Source of the DNA: Litorimonas sp965205225
GTDB lineage: Bacteria; Pseudomonadota; Alphaproteobacteria; Caulobacterales; Maricaulaceae
Direction: 5' to 3'
DNA length: 64,000 bases
Assembly: GCA_965205225.1 (NCBI GenBank)
Contig: CBDBFZ010000003.1
Span: forward strand, 1,798,001-1,862,000
The position numbers and the translations under genes are program-made. Below the pieces are notes generated by a model. That model saw nothing but the letters and a program-made list of their open reading frames with translations, was not told the DNA's origin and did not search any database. This document shows, piece by piece, positions 8,089 through 16,151 of the stretch (its first letter is position 1; each line of letters begins with the position of its first letter).

Positions 8089-10488
8089 TCAGATATCGAT
8101 CAGCATGATATCCGCATCGACGAGGAATGACCATGATTCACCGTCATCACCGTCATCACCGTCAGCCTTGAACGCGAAACTCCGATATTCCTCTCCATCG
8201 ACATTGACACGGTCCCCTTCCCTGAAGTCGTCCATGTCGAAGCGCAGCGTGTCCTCAACATCTCCCTCGATCCAGACCGGCGTCGCCGGATCGCCCGCAA
8301 AGACAAATGCGTCCGTGATGGTCAGATCAGTGGCGCCGTCACCCCCGCCCAGCTGGACCAGTTCAAGCCCTGCATGGTTCGGAAAATCCCCGCTATAATC
8401 ATCGTCGCCTCCATACTCAACCTTGTCTAGATCACCGTCACCGTCAATGTCTAAATCCTGACGGTATCTGTCAGCCGTACCTCCCGGATACCATATGTAG
8501 TCGACCCGATCGATGTTGCCGTCCGCGCTGATGTCGACGTCGGTCCGGATCCGCCTGCCCTCCGAATTATACGTGTAGGCGTAGGTCACGTCGACGAGGC
8601 GGCTGTCCCTGTTGTAAGTGGTGGTAGTGATCCGGTCGATAAGGCCGTCCGCATTGTCGTCGAAAATGGTCCGGATCGGATCGTAGCCCCTATCATAACT
8701 ATCGCTATAGTTATAATGACGGGTCTCGCGCCGGTCGATGGTACCGTCCGCGTCATCGTCAAACTCGTTCTGAACAATCCTCCCCTGGAAAGTCCTGATT
8801 TCGATCCGGTCGTTGGTGCCGTCATTGTCGTCGTCGAAATAGGTCCATAGACGGACGGGCGCACCACTATAGGTGTAGGTCTCGCTATAGGCGTAGGTCT
8901 CGCTCCGGTTGGCGGTGCCGTCATTGTTGTCATCAAAATCGGTCCGCAGCAGACGGCCGTTCGCATTATAGGCGTAGGTCTCGCTCCGGTCGGCGGTGCC
9001 GTCATTGTTGTCGTCGAACTCGCTCCTGTCGGTGGTGTCGTCATTGTCGTCGTCGAAATCGGTCCGCAGCAGACGGCCGTCCGCATTATAGGCGTAGGTC
9101 TCGCTCCGGTCGGCGGTGCCGTCATTGTTGTCGTCGAAATCGGTCCGCAGCAGACGGCCGGACGCATTATAGGCGTAGATCTCGCTCCGGTCGGCGATGC
9201 CGTCCCCGTCCTCGTCGAACTCGCTCCTGTCGGTGGTGTCGTCATTGTCGTCGTCGAAATCGGTCCGCAGCAGACGGCCGGACGCATTATAGGCGTAGAT
9301 CTCGCTCCGGTCGGCGATGCCGTCCCCGTCCTCGTCGAACTCGCTCCTGTCGGTGGTGTCGTCATTGTCGTCGTCGAAATCGGTCCGCAGCAGACGGCCG
9401 GACGCATTATAAGCGTAGGTCTCGCTCCGGTCGGCGGTGCCGTCATTGTTGTCGTCGAACTCGGACCTGTCAGTAAGGTCGTCTTTGTTGTAGTCGAAAT
9501 CGGTCCGGGTCAGCCGGTCTCTTTCGTCATAACGATAGTACTTGATCCGGTCGATAAGGCCGTCAGCATTATCGTCAAACTCGGTCCGGGTCAGCCGGTC
9601 TCTTTCGTCATAATGATAGAACTCGATCCGGTTGATGATGCCGTCACCATCCGCATCCCAGTCTCGCTTTGTCACCCTGCCATGCGCATCGAAGTGGACC
9701 GTCCGGTCGATGGTGCCGTCCCCGTCAGTGTCGAAGGTGGTCTTGGTCAGGCTCCGGGTGCCATCGTCATCAAACGTATAGTGATTGATCAGGTCGATGG
9801 TGCCGTCATCGTCCACATCCCGTTCCACCCGCTCCCAGCGACCGTCCGCATTCAGATGGGCCTTCCGGTCAATCATGTCGTCATTGTCGTCGTCGAAATC
9901 GATCCGGGTCCGGTTGCCGCTCTCATCGTAAGTGTAGATCTCTCTCCGGTGGATTATTTGGTCACCATTGTCGTAGAACTCGGTCTCGCTCCGCCGGCCC
10001 TCTTTAAACTTGTACACCTCGCTCCGGTTGATCTTGCCGTCACCATCATCGTCGAAATCGACCCGCTCCCAGCGACCGTCCTCCGCATTCAGGGAAACCG
10101 TCCGGTCGAAATTGCCGTCCGCATCATCGTCAAACTTGATCTTGATCTGCCTGCCATTCTCATCATAGCAATAATGCTCGATCTGGTCGATGGTGCCGTC
10201 ATCGTCCTGATCGACCTCCCTCAGGGTCACGCGCTGAGTGCCGTCCTCATCATACGCGTAGTGGGTGATCTGGTCGATGGTGCCGTCATCGTCCGCGTCC
10301 AGTTCCACCCGCTCCCAGCGACCGTCCGCATTCAGGTGGACCCTCCGGTCGATATTGCCGTCCAAATTATTGTCAAACCCGATCTCGATCAGCCTGCAAT
10401 TCTCATCATAACTATAGTACTCACTCCGATCAATTTCGCCGTCCGCATCATCGTCGAAATCGATCTGGGTCGGCTTGTCATTGGTCAT
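8089..10488 (-). CDS. EF-loop/YD hybrid repeat protein B
   Basis: The product is 799 residues, from an ATG at 10488 with ribosome site GAAGGAGAGGA. It begins MTNDKPTQIDFDDDADG, with no Sec signal, and consists of alternating loops like DDDNDGTADRSE and strands like YAYNASGRLLRTDF. The loop fits the EF-hand calcium consensus, including Glu at position 12 in many copies; the strand resembles the YD motif of Rhs proteins. From about residue 700 the repeats stop and a non-repeat tail follows: HAGLELVQLGGGDG, DAFVFAGDP, VWIEGDVEDTLRFDMDDF, VNVDGEEYRSF and finally SWSFLVDADIMLIDI. The tail resembles C-terminal domains of type I secreted adhesins (inference). Its N-terminus is nearly the same as D and its C-terminus nearly the same as C. 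Confidence 0.88.
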   Translation of the reverse strand: MTNDKPTQIDFDDDADGEIDRSEYYSYDENCRLIEIGFDNNLDGNIDRRVHLNADGRWERVELDADDDGTIDQITHYAYDEDGTQRVTLREVDQDDDGTIDQIEHYCYDENGRQIKIKFDDDADGNFDRTVSLNAEDGRWERVDFDDDGDGKINRSEVYKFKEGRRSETEFYDNGDQIIHRREIYTYDESGNRTRIDFDDDNDDMIDRKAHLNADGRWERVERDVDDDGTIDLINHYTFDDDGTRSLTKTTFDTDGDGTIDRTVHFDAHGRVTKRDWDADGDGIINRIEFYHYDERDRLTRTEFDDNADGLIDRIKYYRYDERDRLTRTDFDYNKDDLTDRSEFDDNNDGTADRSETYAYNASGRLLRTDFDDDNDDTTDRSEFDEDGDGIADRSEIYAYNASGRLLRTDFDDDNDDTTDRSEFDEDGDGIADRSEIYAYNASGRLLRTDFDDNNDGTADRSETYAYNADGRLLRTDFDDDNDDTTDRSEFDDNNDGTADRSETYAYNANGRLLRTDFDDNNDGTANRSETYAYSETYTYSGAPVRLWTYFDDDNDGTNDRIEIRTFQGRIVQNEFDDDADGTIDRRETRHYNYSDSYDRGYDPIRTIFDDNADGLIDRITTTTYNRDSRLVDVTYAYTYNSEGRRIRTDVDISADGNIDRVDYIWYPGGTADRYRQDLDIDGDGDLDKVEYGGDDDYSGDFPNHAGLELVQLGGGDGATDLTITDAFVFAGDPATPVWIEGDVEDTLRFDMDDFREGDRVNVDGEEYRSFAFKADGDDGDDGESWSFLVDADIMLIDI
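9181..9420. repeat. 120-bp direct tandem duplication inside repeat gene B
   Basis: Bases 9181-9300 and 9301-9420 are almost identical; the differences are in the last ten bases (AGGCGTAGAT against AAGCGTAGGT). The 120-bp unit encodes 40 residues (one long and one short loop plus a strand) and keeps the frame. The near identity points to recent slippage or unequal recombination. Confidence 0.9.
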
Positions 10489-10607
10489 AATTTTATATCC
10501 TCTCCTTCGGTTACCTGACGGGGAAGTGTCAGGCTGTCGGGTCAGCCGCCATGTCCTGTTCCTATGCGCCCGCCTCGATTAAGAGCGAATCCGCCTCTCC
10601 CGGCGGA

Positions 10608-13600
10608 TCAGATATCGATCAGCATGATATCCGCATCGACGAGGAATGACCATGATTCACCGTCATCACCGTCATCACCGTCAGCCTTGAACGCGAAACT
10701 CCGATATTCCTCTCCATCGACATTGACACGGTCCCCTTCCCTGAAGTTGTCCATGTCGAAGCGCAGCGTGTCCTCAACATCTCCCTCGATCCAGACCGGC
10801 GTCGCCGGATCGCCCGCAAAGACAAATGCGTCCGTGATGGTCAGATCAGTGGCGCCGTCACCCCCGCCCAGCTGGACCAGTTCAAGCCCTGCATGGTTCG
10901 GAAAATCCCCGCTATAATCATCGTCGCCTCCATACTCAACCTTGTCTAGATCACCGTCACCGTCAATGTCTAAATCCTGACGGTATCTGTCAGCCGTACC
11001 TCCCGGATACCATATGTAGTCGACCCGATCGATGTTGCCGTCCGCGCTGATGTCGACGTCGGTCCGGATCCGCCTGCCCTCCGAATTATACGTGTAGGCG
11101 TAGGTCACGTCGACGAGGCGGCTGTCCCTGTTGTAAGTGGTGGTAGTGATCCGGTCGATAAGGCCGTCCGCATTGTCGTCGAAAATGGTCCGGATCGGAT
11201 CGTAGCCCCTATCATAACTATCGCTATAGTTATAATGACGGGTCTCGCGCCGGTCGATGGTACCGTCCGCGTCATCGTCAAACTCGTTCTGAACAATCCT
11301 CCCCTGGAAAGTCCTGATTTCGATCCGGTCGTTGGTGCCGTCATTGTCGTCGTCGAAATAGGTCCACAGACGGACGGGCGCACCACTATAGGCGTAGGTC
11401 TCGCTCCGGTCGGCGGTGCCGTCATTGTCGTCGTCGAAATCGATCCGCCGCAGACGGCCGGACGCATTATAGGCGTAGATCTCGCTCCGGTCGGCGGTGC
11501 CGTCATTGTCGTCGTCGAAATCGGTCCGCCGCAGACGGCCGTCCACATTATAGGCGTAGGTCTCGCTCCGGTCGGTGGTGCCGTCATTGTCGTCGTCGAA
11601 ATCGGTCCGCAGACGGCCGTCCGCATTATAGGTGTAGGTCTCGTTCCGGTCGGCGATGCCGTCCCCGTCCTCGTCGAACTCGCTCCGGTCGGTGGTGCCG
11701 TCATTGTCGTCGTCGAAATCGGTCCGCAGACGGTCGCCCGCATTATAGGTGTAGGTCTCGCTCCGGTCGATGATGCCGTCCCCGTCCTCGTCGAACTCGC
11801 TCCGGTCGGTGGTGCCGTCATTGTCGTCGTCGAAATCGGTCTGGATCACCCTGCCGTTCGCATCATATGTGTAGGCCTCGCTCCGGTCGGTTGTGCCGTC
11901 CGCATTATCATCGAATTCAGCCCGGTCGGTGGCGCCGTCATTATTAGTGTCGAAGTCGGTCCGGGTCCGGTTGCCGTCCCCATCGAGCGTGTAACGTTCG
12001 CTCCGGTCGATCCTGCCGTCATTGTCATTGTCATAATCGGTCCGGATCAGATTGCCATTCTCATCATATCTATAATACTCAGTCCAGCCGACCGAGGCCT
12101 CCACCCTATACCTAGTAAAAAAGCTCCGGTCGATGAGACCGTCCAGATCAGTGTCAAAATCTCTCCGATCCTCCCTACCATTCTCATTATAATAAGAGTA
12201 ACTGATCTGATCGATGGTACCGTCCACGTCATTGTCAAACTCGGTCCGGACCTTCCTGCCATTCTCATCATAATAGTAGTGAGAGATATGGTCGATGGTA
12301 CCGTCCACGTCATTGTCAAACTCGGTCCGGGTGGGATTGCCATTCTCATCATAATAGTAGTGTTGGATCTCGAAGATGTCGCCGCTGACCCGGTAGCCCT
12401 CGTACCGGTCGATATTGCCGTCCCCGTCATCGTCAAACCTGACTTTGATAGCATTGCCAGTATTACCATGATAGGTGTAGGCCACGCTCCGGTCGATAGT
12501 GCCGTCCGCATCATCGTCAAACCCGGTCCAGACCTCCCTGCCATTCCCATCATAATGGTGGTGCTGGATACGGTCGATAGTGCCACCACCACCACCGTCA
12601 ATCTCGGTCCGGATCAGATTGCCATTCTCATCATAATGGCGGTGCTGGATACGGTCGATCGCGCCATCATCATCCGTGCCACTTTCCCGCCGCGTCACAT
12701 TGCCATCGGCGTCATAGTGCAGGGTCTGATCGATCGTGCCATCATCATCCCTGTCCCATTCGGTCCGGATCAGATTGTCATCAGTGTCATAGTGCAGGGT
12801 CCGGTCGGCATGGCCGTCCCCGTCCCTGTCAATCCGGGTCCGGATCCGGATCCCATTGACGTCATATAAATAGTCTTCGGCCCGGTTGATCGTGCCATCA
12901 TCATCCCTGTCCCATGCTCGCCGCGTCACATTGCCATCGGCGTCATAGTGCAGGGTCCGGTCAGTGTTGCCGTCGCCGTCAGTATCAAACTCGGTCTGGA
13001 TCCGGTTACCATTGACGTCATAGCTATAGGTTTGGATCTGGTCGATCGTGCCATCATCATCCCCGTCCCGTGCCCACCGCGTCACATTTCCATCGGCGTC
13101 ATAATGCAGGGTCCGGTTGATCGTGCCATCATCATCCCTGTCCCATGCTCGCCGCGTCACATTTCCATCGGCGTCATAGTGCAAGGTCCGGTCAATGTTG
13201 CCGTCGCCGTCAGTATCAAACTCGGTCCGGATCCGGTTGCCATTGACATCATAATTATAGGTTTGGATCTGGTCGATCGTGCCATCATCATCCCTGTCCC
13301 ATGCCCACCGCGTCACATTGCCATCGGCGTCATAGTGCAGGGTCCGGTTGATTGTGCCATCATCATCCCTGTCCAATTCGAGCCGTGTCACATTGCCATC
13401 GGCGTCATAGTTCAGGGTCCGGTCAGTATTGCCGTCGCCGTCAGCATCAAACTCGGTCTGGATCCGATTGCCATTGACATCATAGCTATAGGTTTGGATC
13501 TGGTCGATCGTGCCATCATCATCCCTGTCCAATTCCTGCCGTGTCACATTGCTATCGGTGTCATAGTGCAGGATCCGGTCGATCGTGCCATCATCATCCC

Positions 13601-13826
13601 TGTCCAATTCCCGCCGCGTCAGATTGCCATCGGTGTCATAGTGCAGGGTCTGGTCGATCGTGCCATCATCATCCCTGTCCCATGCCCGCCGTGTCAGATT
13701 GCCATCGTCGTCATAGTACCAGATCCGTTCGCTATTGCCGTCCACGTCATCGTCAAACTCGATCCGGTCGATCATGCCGTCATCGTTGTCGTCGATTTCA
13801 GTCCGAATTTCACCAGGTCCAGGCAT
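10608..13826 (-). CDS. EF-loop/YD hybrid repeat protein C
   Basis: The product is about 1072 residues. I prefer the ATG at 13826, which follows AAAGGTGGGAGCC, over the GTG at 13835. It starts MPGPGEIRTEIDDNDDG and runs through dozens of repeats. The first third uses loops such as DRDDDGTIDQTLHYDADG; the later part uses DDDNDGTTDRSE with YTYNADGRL strands, identical in style to B. Repeats with TxY strands and NGNxIRTEFD occur between. The last 260 residues and tail are nearly the same as protein B, ending SWSFLVDADIMLIDI. There is no signal peptide and the composition is strongly acidic. Its 5' third is nearly the same as gene E, so C is a mosaic of an E-type front and a B-type back. Confidence 0.88.
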   Translation of the reverse strand: MPGPGEIRTEIDDNDDGMIDRIEFDDDVDGNSERIWYYDDDGNLTRRAWDRDDDGTIDQTLHYDTDGNLTRRELDRDDDGTIDRILHYDTDSNVTRQELDRDDDGTIDQIQTYSYDVNGNRIQTEFDADGDGNTDRTLNYDADGNVTRLELDRDDDGTINRTLHYDADGNVTRWAWDRDDDGTIDQIQTYNYDVNGNRIRTEFDTDGDGNIDRTLHYDADGNVTRRAWDRDDDGTINRTLHYDADGNVTRWARDGDDDGTIDQIQTYSYDVNGNRIQTEFDTDGDGNTDRTLHYDADGNVTRRAWDRDDDGTINRAEDYLYDVNGIRIRTRIDRDGDGHADRTLHYDTDDNLIRTEWDRDDDGTIDQTLHYDADGNVTRRESGTDDDGAIDRIQHRHYDENGNLIRTEIDGGGGGTIDRIQHHHYDGNGREVWTGFDDDADGTIDRSVAYTYHGNTGNAIKVRFDDDGDGNIDRYEGYRVSGDIFEIQHYYYDENGNPTRTEFDNDVDGTIDHISHYYYDENGRKVRTEFDNDVDGTIDQISYSYYNENGREDRRDFDTDLDGLIDRSFFTRYRVEASVGWTEYYRYDENGNLIRTDYDNDNDGRIDRSERYTLDGDGNRTRTDFDTNNDGATDRAEFDDNADGTTDRSEAYTYDANGRVIQTDFDDDNDGTTDRSEFDEDGDGIIDRSETYTYNAGDRLRTDFDDDNDGTTDRSEFDEDGDGIADRNETYTYNADGRLRTDFDDDNDGTTDRSETYAYNVDGRLRRTDFDDDNDGTADRSEIYAYNASGRLRRIDFDDDNDGTADRSETYAYSGAPVRLWTYFDDDNDGTNDRIEIRTFQGRIVQNEFDDDADGTIDRRETRHYNYSDSYDRGYDPIRTIFDDNADGLIDRITTTTYNRDSRLVDVTYAYTYNSEGRRIRTDVDISADGNIDRVDYIWYPGGTADRYRQDLDIDGDGDLDKVEYGGDDDYSGDFPNHAGLELVQLGGGDGATDLTITDAFVFAGDPATPVWIEGDVEDTLRFDMDNFREGDRVNVDGEEYRSFAFKADGDDGDDGESWSFLVDADIMLIDI

Positions 13827-13869
13827 GGCTCCCACCTTTTCTGTTTAGCCGGACGTTATAGCAAATGGA

Positions 13870-14190
13870 TAAGCTTGACAAGGGGCCTGCGTCCTGTTCC
13901 CCTTCTGCGGTCTTTCGCGCCCTAGAATAACTGACCACCGCTCGTGCGTCAGTGTCTTTCTGTGCGGCCCTGGCCTGGCGCCTGGCCGATTGAGTGGATT
14001 GTGATTGCCATCGGCTCTTTCCCGTACCCGAACACATGTTCACCGCAGGCGCGGGTGGATGAGCGTGTCGCCTTGCCATGACGGATGTGTTTTGCCACCG
14101 GTTTGCCGAGTGGCTTTTTGCGATGGACGTGCGGGCGATAGCCCTGACGATATCGGGGAAGATGTGACGTGCTGAAGCTCTGTAAGCAAT
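13870..14190 (-). mobile_element. Rearranged IS5-family fragment between repeat genes C and D
   Basis: Two pieces of the IS5-family transposase are joined in inverted order relative to the intact gene. Bases 13878-13968 match the middle (DTDARAVVSYSRARKTAEGE in the minus strand), and 13968-14160 match the 3' end (HIRHGKAT, EHVFGYGKEPMAITIHSIGQ, frameshifted). The joint is at GCGGCCCTGGC, a sequence that occurs at both parental positions in the intact copy. No functional transposase can be made from it. Confidence 0.8.
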
Positions 14191-14205
14191 CAGGCTTGGC
14201 GTGCT

Positions 14206-14236
14206 CAAGAAAAAACCCTGCCTTATGGCAGGGCTT
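14206..14236 (-). terminator. Rho-independent terminator (second copy)
   Basis: Same hairpin as at 7922: CCCTGCC-TTAT-GGCAGGG with an A-run on the plus side, giving a stem followed by a T-run on the minus strand. It would end transcripts leaving gene D and insulate gene C from read-through. Confidence 0.8.
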
Positions 14237-14279
14237 TATTGTCATCAGTGTCGGTCCGGATTTCTTCGGTGGTGGGCAT
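14223..14279 (-). CDS. 18-codon stub of a repeat-protein gene (copy 2)
   Basis: ATG at 14279 follows the same GGAGAGGA ribosome site as copy 1 and gives MPTTEEIRTDTDDNKALP, stopping inside the terminator loop. It differs from copy 1 by Thr for Pro at residue 9. The two copies arose with the block duplication, so their joint survival need not mean selection. The EEIRTDTDD core resembles the N-terminus of protein A. Confidence 0.5.
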   Translation of the reverse strand: MPTTEEIRTDTDDNKALP

Positions 14280-14372
14280 GGTTTGATGTCCTCTCCTATC
14301 CGGTGTCTGACTGAGTGGCAGACTGTCAACTCGCCGCTATGCCGTGTTTTATATCAAAAGATGTCAGGCGGA

Positions 14373-16058
14373 TCAGATATCGATCAGCATGATATCCGCA
14401 TCGACGAGGAATGACCATGATTCATCGTTAGCCTTGAAACTCAGATATTCCTGTCCATCGACATTGACACTGCCCTCTTCCTTGCTGAAGTCGTCCATGT
14501 CAAAGTTCAGCGTGTCCGCACCATCGCCCTCAATCCGGACCTGGGACCCCGAAGCGCCCGCAAAGACAAACGCGTCCGGGATGGTCAGTTCAATGCCTTT
14601 ACCCCCGCCCAGCCGGACCAGTTCAAGCCCGGCATGGTTCGGAAAATCCCCTTTGTACTCAGAGGCACTTTCATACTCAGCCTGGTCCAGATCACCGTCA
14701 CCGTCAGTGTCTAAATCCTGACGGTATCTGTCAGCCTCACCTTCCGGATACCAGATGTAGTCTACCTGATTGATATTGCCATCCTCATCATAGGCGTAGG
14801 TCTCGCTCCGGTCGATATTACCGTCCGCATCATCGTCAAAGTCGCTCCGGGTACGATTACTATCCTCATCATAGGCGTAGGTCACGCGCCGATCAATGGT
14901 GCCGTCCCCATCTGTGTCAAAGTCGCTCCGGTCGATATTGCCGTCCGCATCATCGTCAAAGTCGCTCCGGGTACGATTACTATCCTCATCATAGGCGTAG
15001 GTCTCGCGCCGGTCGATGGTGCCGTCCGCATCATCGTCAAAGTCGCTCCGGTCGATATTGCGGTCCCCATCTGTGTCAAAGTCGGTCCGGATCAGCCTGT
15101 CGTCCGAATTATACGTGTAGGCGTAGGTCAAGTCGACGAGGCGGCCGTCCCTGTTGTAAATGGTGCTATGGGTCCGGTCGATATTGCCGTCACCGTCCAA
15201 TTCGAAAGTGGTCCGGGTCGGACGGTGGTCCTCATCATAATCATTGGTATAGGTATAATAGCGGGTCTCAATCCGGTCGGGATCGCCGTCAATTTTGTCG
15301 TCGTCGTAGAACTCGATCTGAACAATACTCCTCTGGGAATGGACAGTCGTGACTTCGATCCGGTCGATGGTGCCGTCATCGTCTTCGTCGATTTCGGTCG
15401 TGATCGCTTCGCGATCCGCATTATAGGCGTAGTGCTCAATCCGGTCGTTGATGCCGTCTGCATCATCGTCAAAGTCGGTCCGGATCTTTTTGCCATCCGT
15501 ATTATAGACGTAGTGCTCAATCCGGTCGTTGATACCGTCATCATCCTTATCCCGGTCTCGCCTTGTCACCCTGCCATCCGCATTGAAGTGGACCGTCCGG
15601 TCGATATTGCCGTCATTGTCATCGTCGAAATCGGTCCGGACCTGGTTGCCGCCATCATCAAACGTGTGGTGACGGCTCCGGTCGATCGTGCCGTCATCGT
15701 CCACATCCAGTTCCACCCGCTTCCAGCGACCGTCCGCATTCAGGTGGACCCTCCGGTCGATATTGCCGTCATCGTCCTGATCGACCTCCCTCAGGGTCAC
15801 GCGCTGAGTGCCGTGCTTATCATACGCGTAGTGGGTGATCTGGTCGATGGTGCCGTCATCGTCCGCGTCCAGTTCCACCCGCACCCAGCGACCCTCCGCA
15901 TTCAGGTGGACCCTCCGGTCGATATTGCCGTCGAAATCATTGTCAAACCCGATCTCAATCCGCCTGCAATTCTCATCATAACTATAATACTCAACCCGGT
16001 CGATGATGCCGTCCGCATCATCATCAAACCAGATCTGGGGCGGTTTGTCATTGGGCAT
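14373..16058 (-). CDS. EF-loop/YD hybrid repeat protein D
   Basis: This is the shortest complete member, 561 residues, with ATG at 16058 behind GGAGAGGACATCAAACC. It starts MPNDKPPQIWFDDDADG and shares the first 100 or so residues with protein B (including YYSYDENCRRIEIGFDN and TQRVTLREVDQDDDG). The middle has DDDADGNIDRSD loops and YAYDEDSNRTRSDF strands. The tail (HAGLELVRLGGGKG, DAFVFAGASG, VRIEGDGADTLNFDMDDFSK, VNVDGQEYLSF, SWSFLVDADIMLIDI) is closest to protein E. There is no Sec signal. The gene starts only 94 bases after the stop of E and the spacer carries no terminator, so E and D are probably cotranscribed. Confidence 0.88.
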   Translation of the reverse strand: MPNDKPPQIWFDDDADGIIDRVEYYSYDENCRRIEIGFDNDFDGNIDRRVHLNAEGRWVRVELDADDDGTIDQITHYAYDKHGTQRVTLREVDQDDDGNIDRRVHLNADGRWKRVELDVDDDGTIDRSRHHTFDDGGNQVRTDFDDDNDGNIDRTVHFNADGRVTRRDRDKDDDGINDRIEHYVYNTDGKKIRTDFDDDADGINDRIEHYAYNADREAITTEIDEDDDGTIDRIEVTTVHSQRSIVQIEFYDDDKIDGDPDRIETRYYTYTNDYDEDHRPTRTTFELDGDGNIDRTHSTIYNRDGRLVDLTYAYTYNSDDRLIRTDFDTDGDRNIDRSDFDDDADGTIDRRETYAYDEDSNRTRSDFDDDADGNIDRSDFDTDGDGTIDRRVTYAYDEDSNRTRSDFDDDADGNIDRSETYAYDEDGNINQVDYIWYPEGEADRYRQDLDTDGDGDLDQAEYESASEYKGDFPNHAGLELVRLGGGKGIELTIPDAFVFAGASGSQVRIEGDGADTLNFDMDDFSKEEGSVNVDGQEYLSFKANDESWSFLVDADIMLIDI

Positions 16059-16151
16059 GGTTTGATGTCCTCTCCTATCCGGTGCCTGACTGAGTGGCAG
16101 ACTGTCAACTCGCCGCTATGCCGTGTTTTATATCAGAAAATATCAGGCGGG

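Larger units (their letters stand above)
7674..8090. repeat. Segmental duplication, copy 1 (second copy 13968-14390)
   Basis: Roughly 400 bases, covering the 3' end of the IS5 fragment, the terminator, the stub, the intergenic spacer and the 3' end of a repeat gene, recur at 13968-14390 with only scattered differences (for example GGCCGG against GGTCCG near 7970/14254). The spacer part alone occurs a third time at 16055-16151. The unit of duplication therefore spans gene end to transposon and shows that the array grew by block duplication. Confidence 0.85.
13968..14390. repeat. Segmental duplication, copy 2
   Basis: Second copy of the block described at 7674-8090: IS5 3' fragment, terminator, stub, spacer and 3' end of a repeat gene (here D). 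Differences from copy 1 are scattered single bases, and the 3' ends of the adjoining genes diverge after the shared spacer. Confidence 0.85.

Noticed and set aside
8586..9446. Second minus-strand open frame in the repeats (MTAPPTGARPTP-type text), also at 89, 11105, 12047, 16889 and 17654
   Set aside because: These are shifted frames of the same repeats. Low-complexity Thr/Pro text with no start signals and no conserved end.
11235..12869. Very long plus-strand open frames across the repeat array (up to 544 codons, rich in VDRAIIIPV-like text), also at 9613, 12948, 15168, 17256 and 18546
   Set aside because: They are antisense readings of the Asp-codon-rich minus-strand repeats: GAC/GAT codons read backwards give GTC/ATC (Val/Ile). 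They lack ribosome sites and their ends do not match any domain, whereas the minus-strand frames have good starts and a conserved tail.
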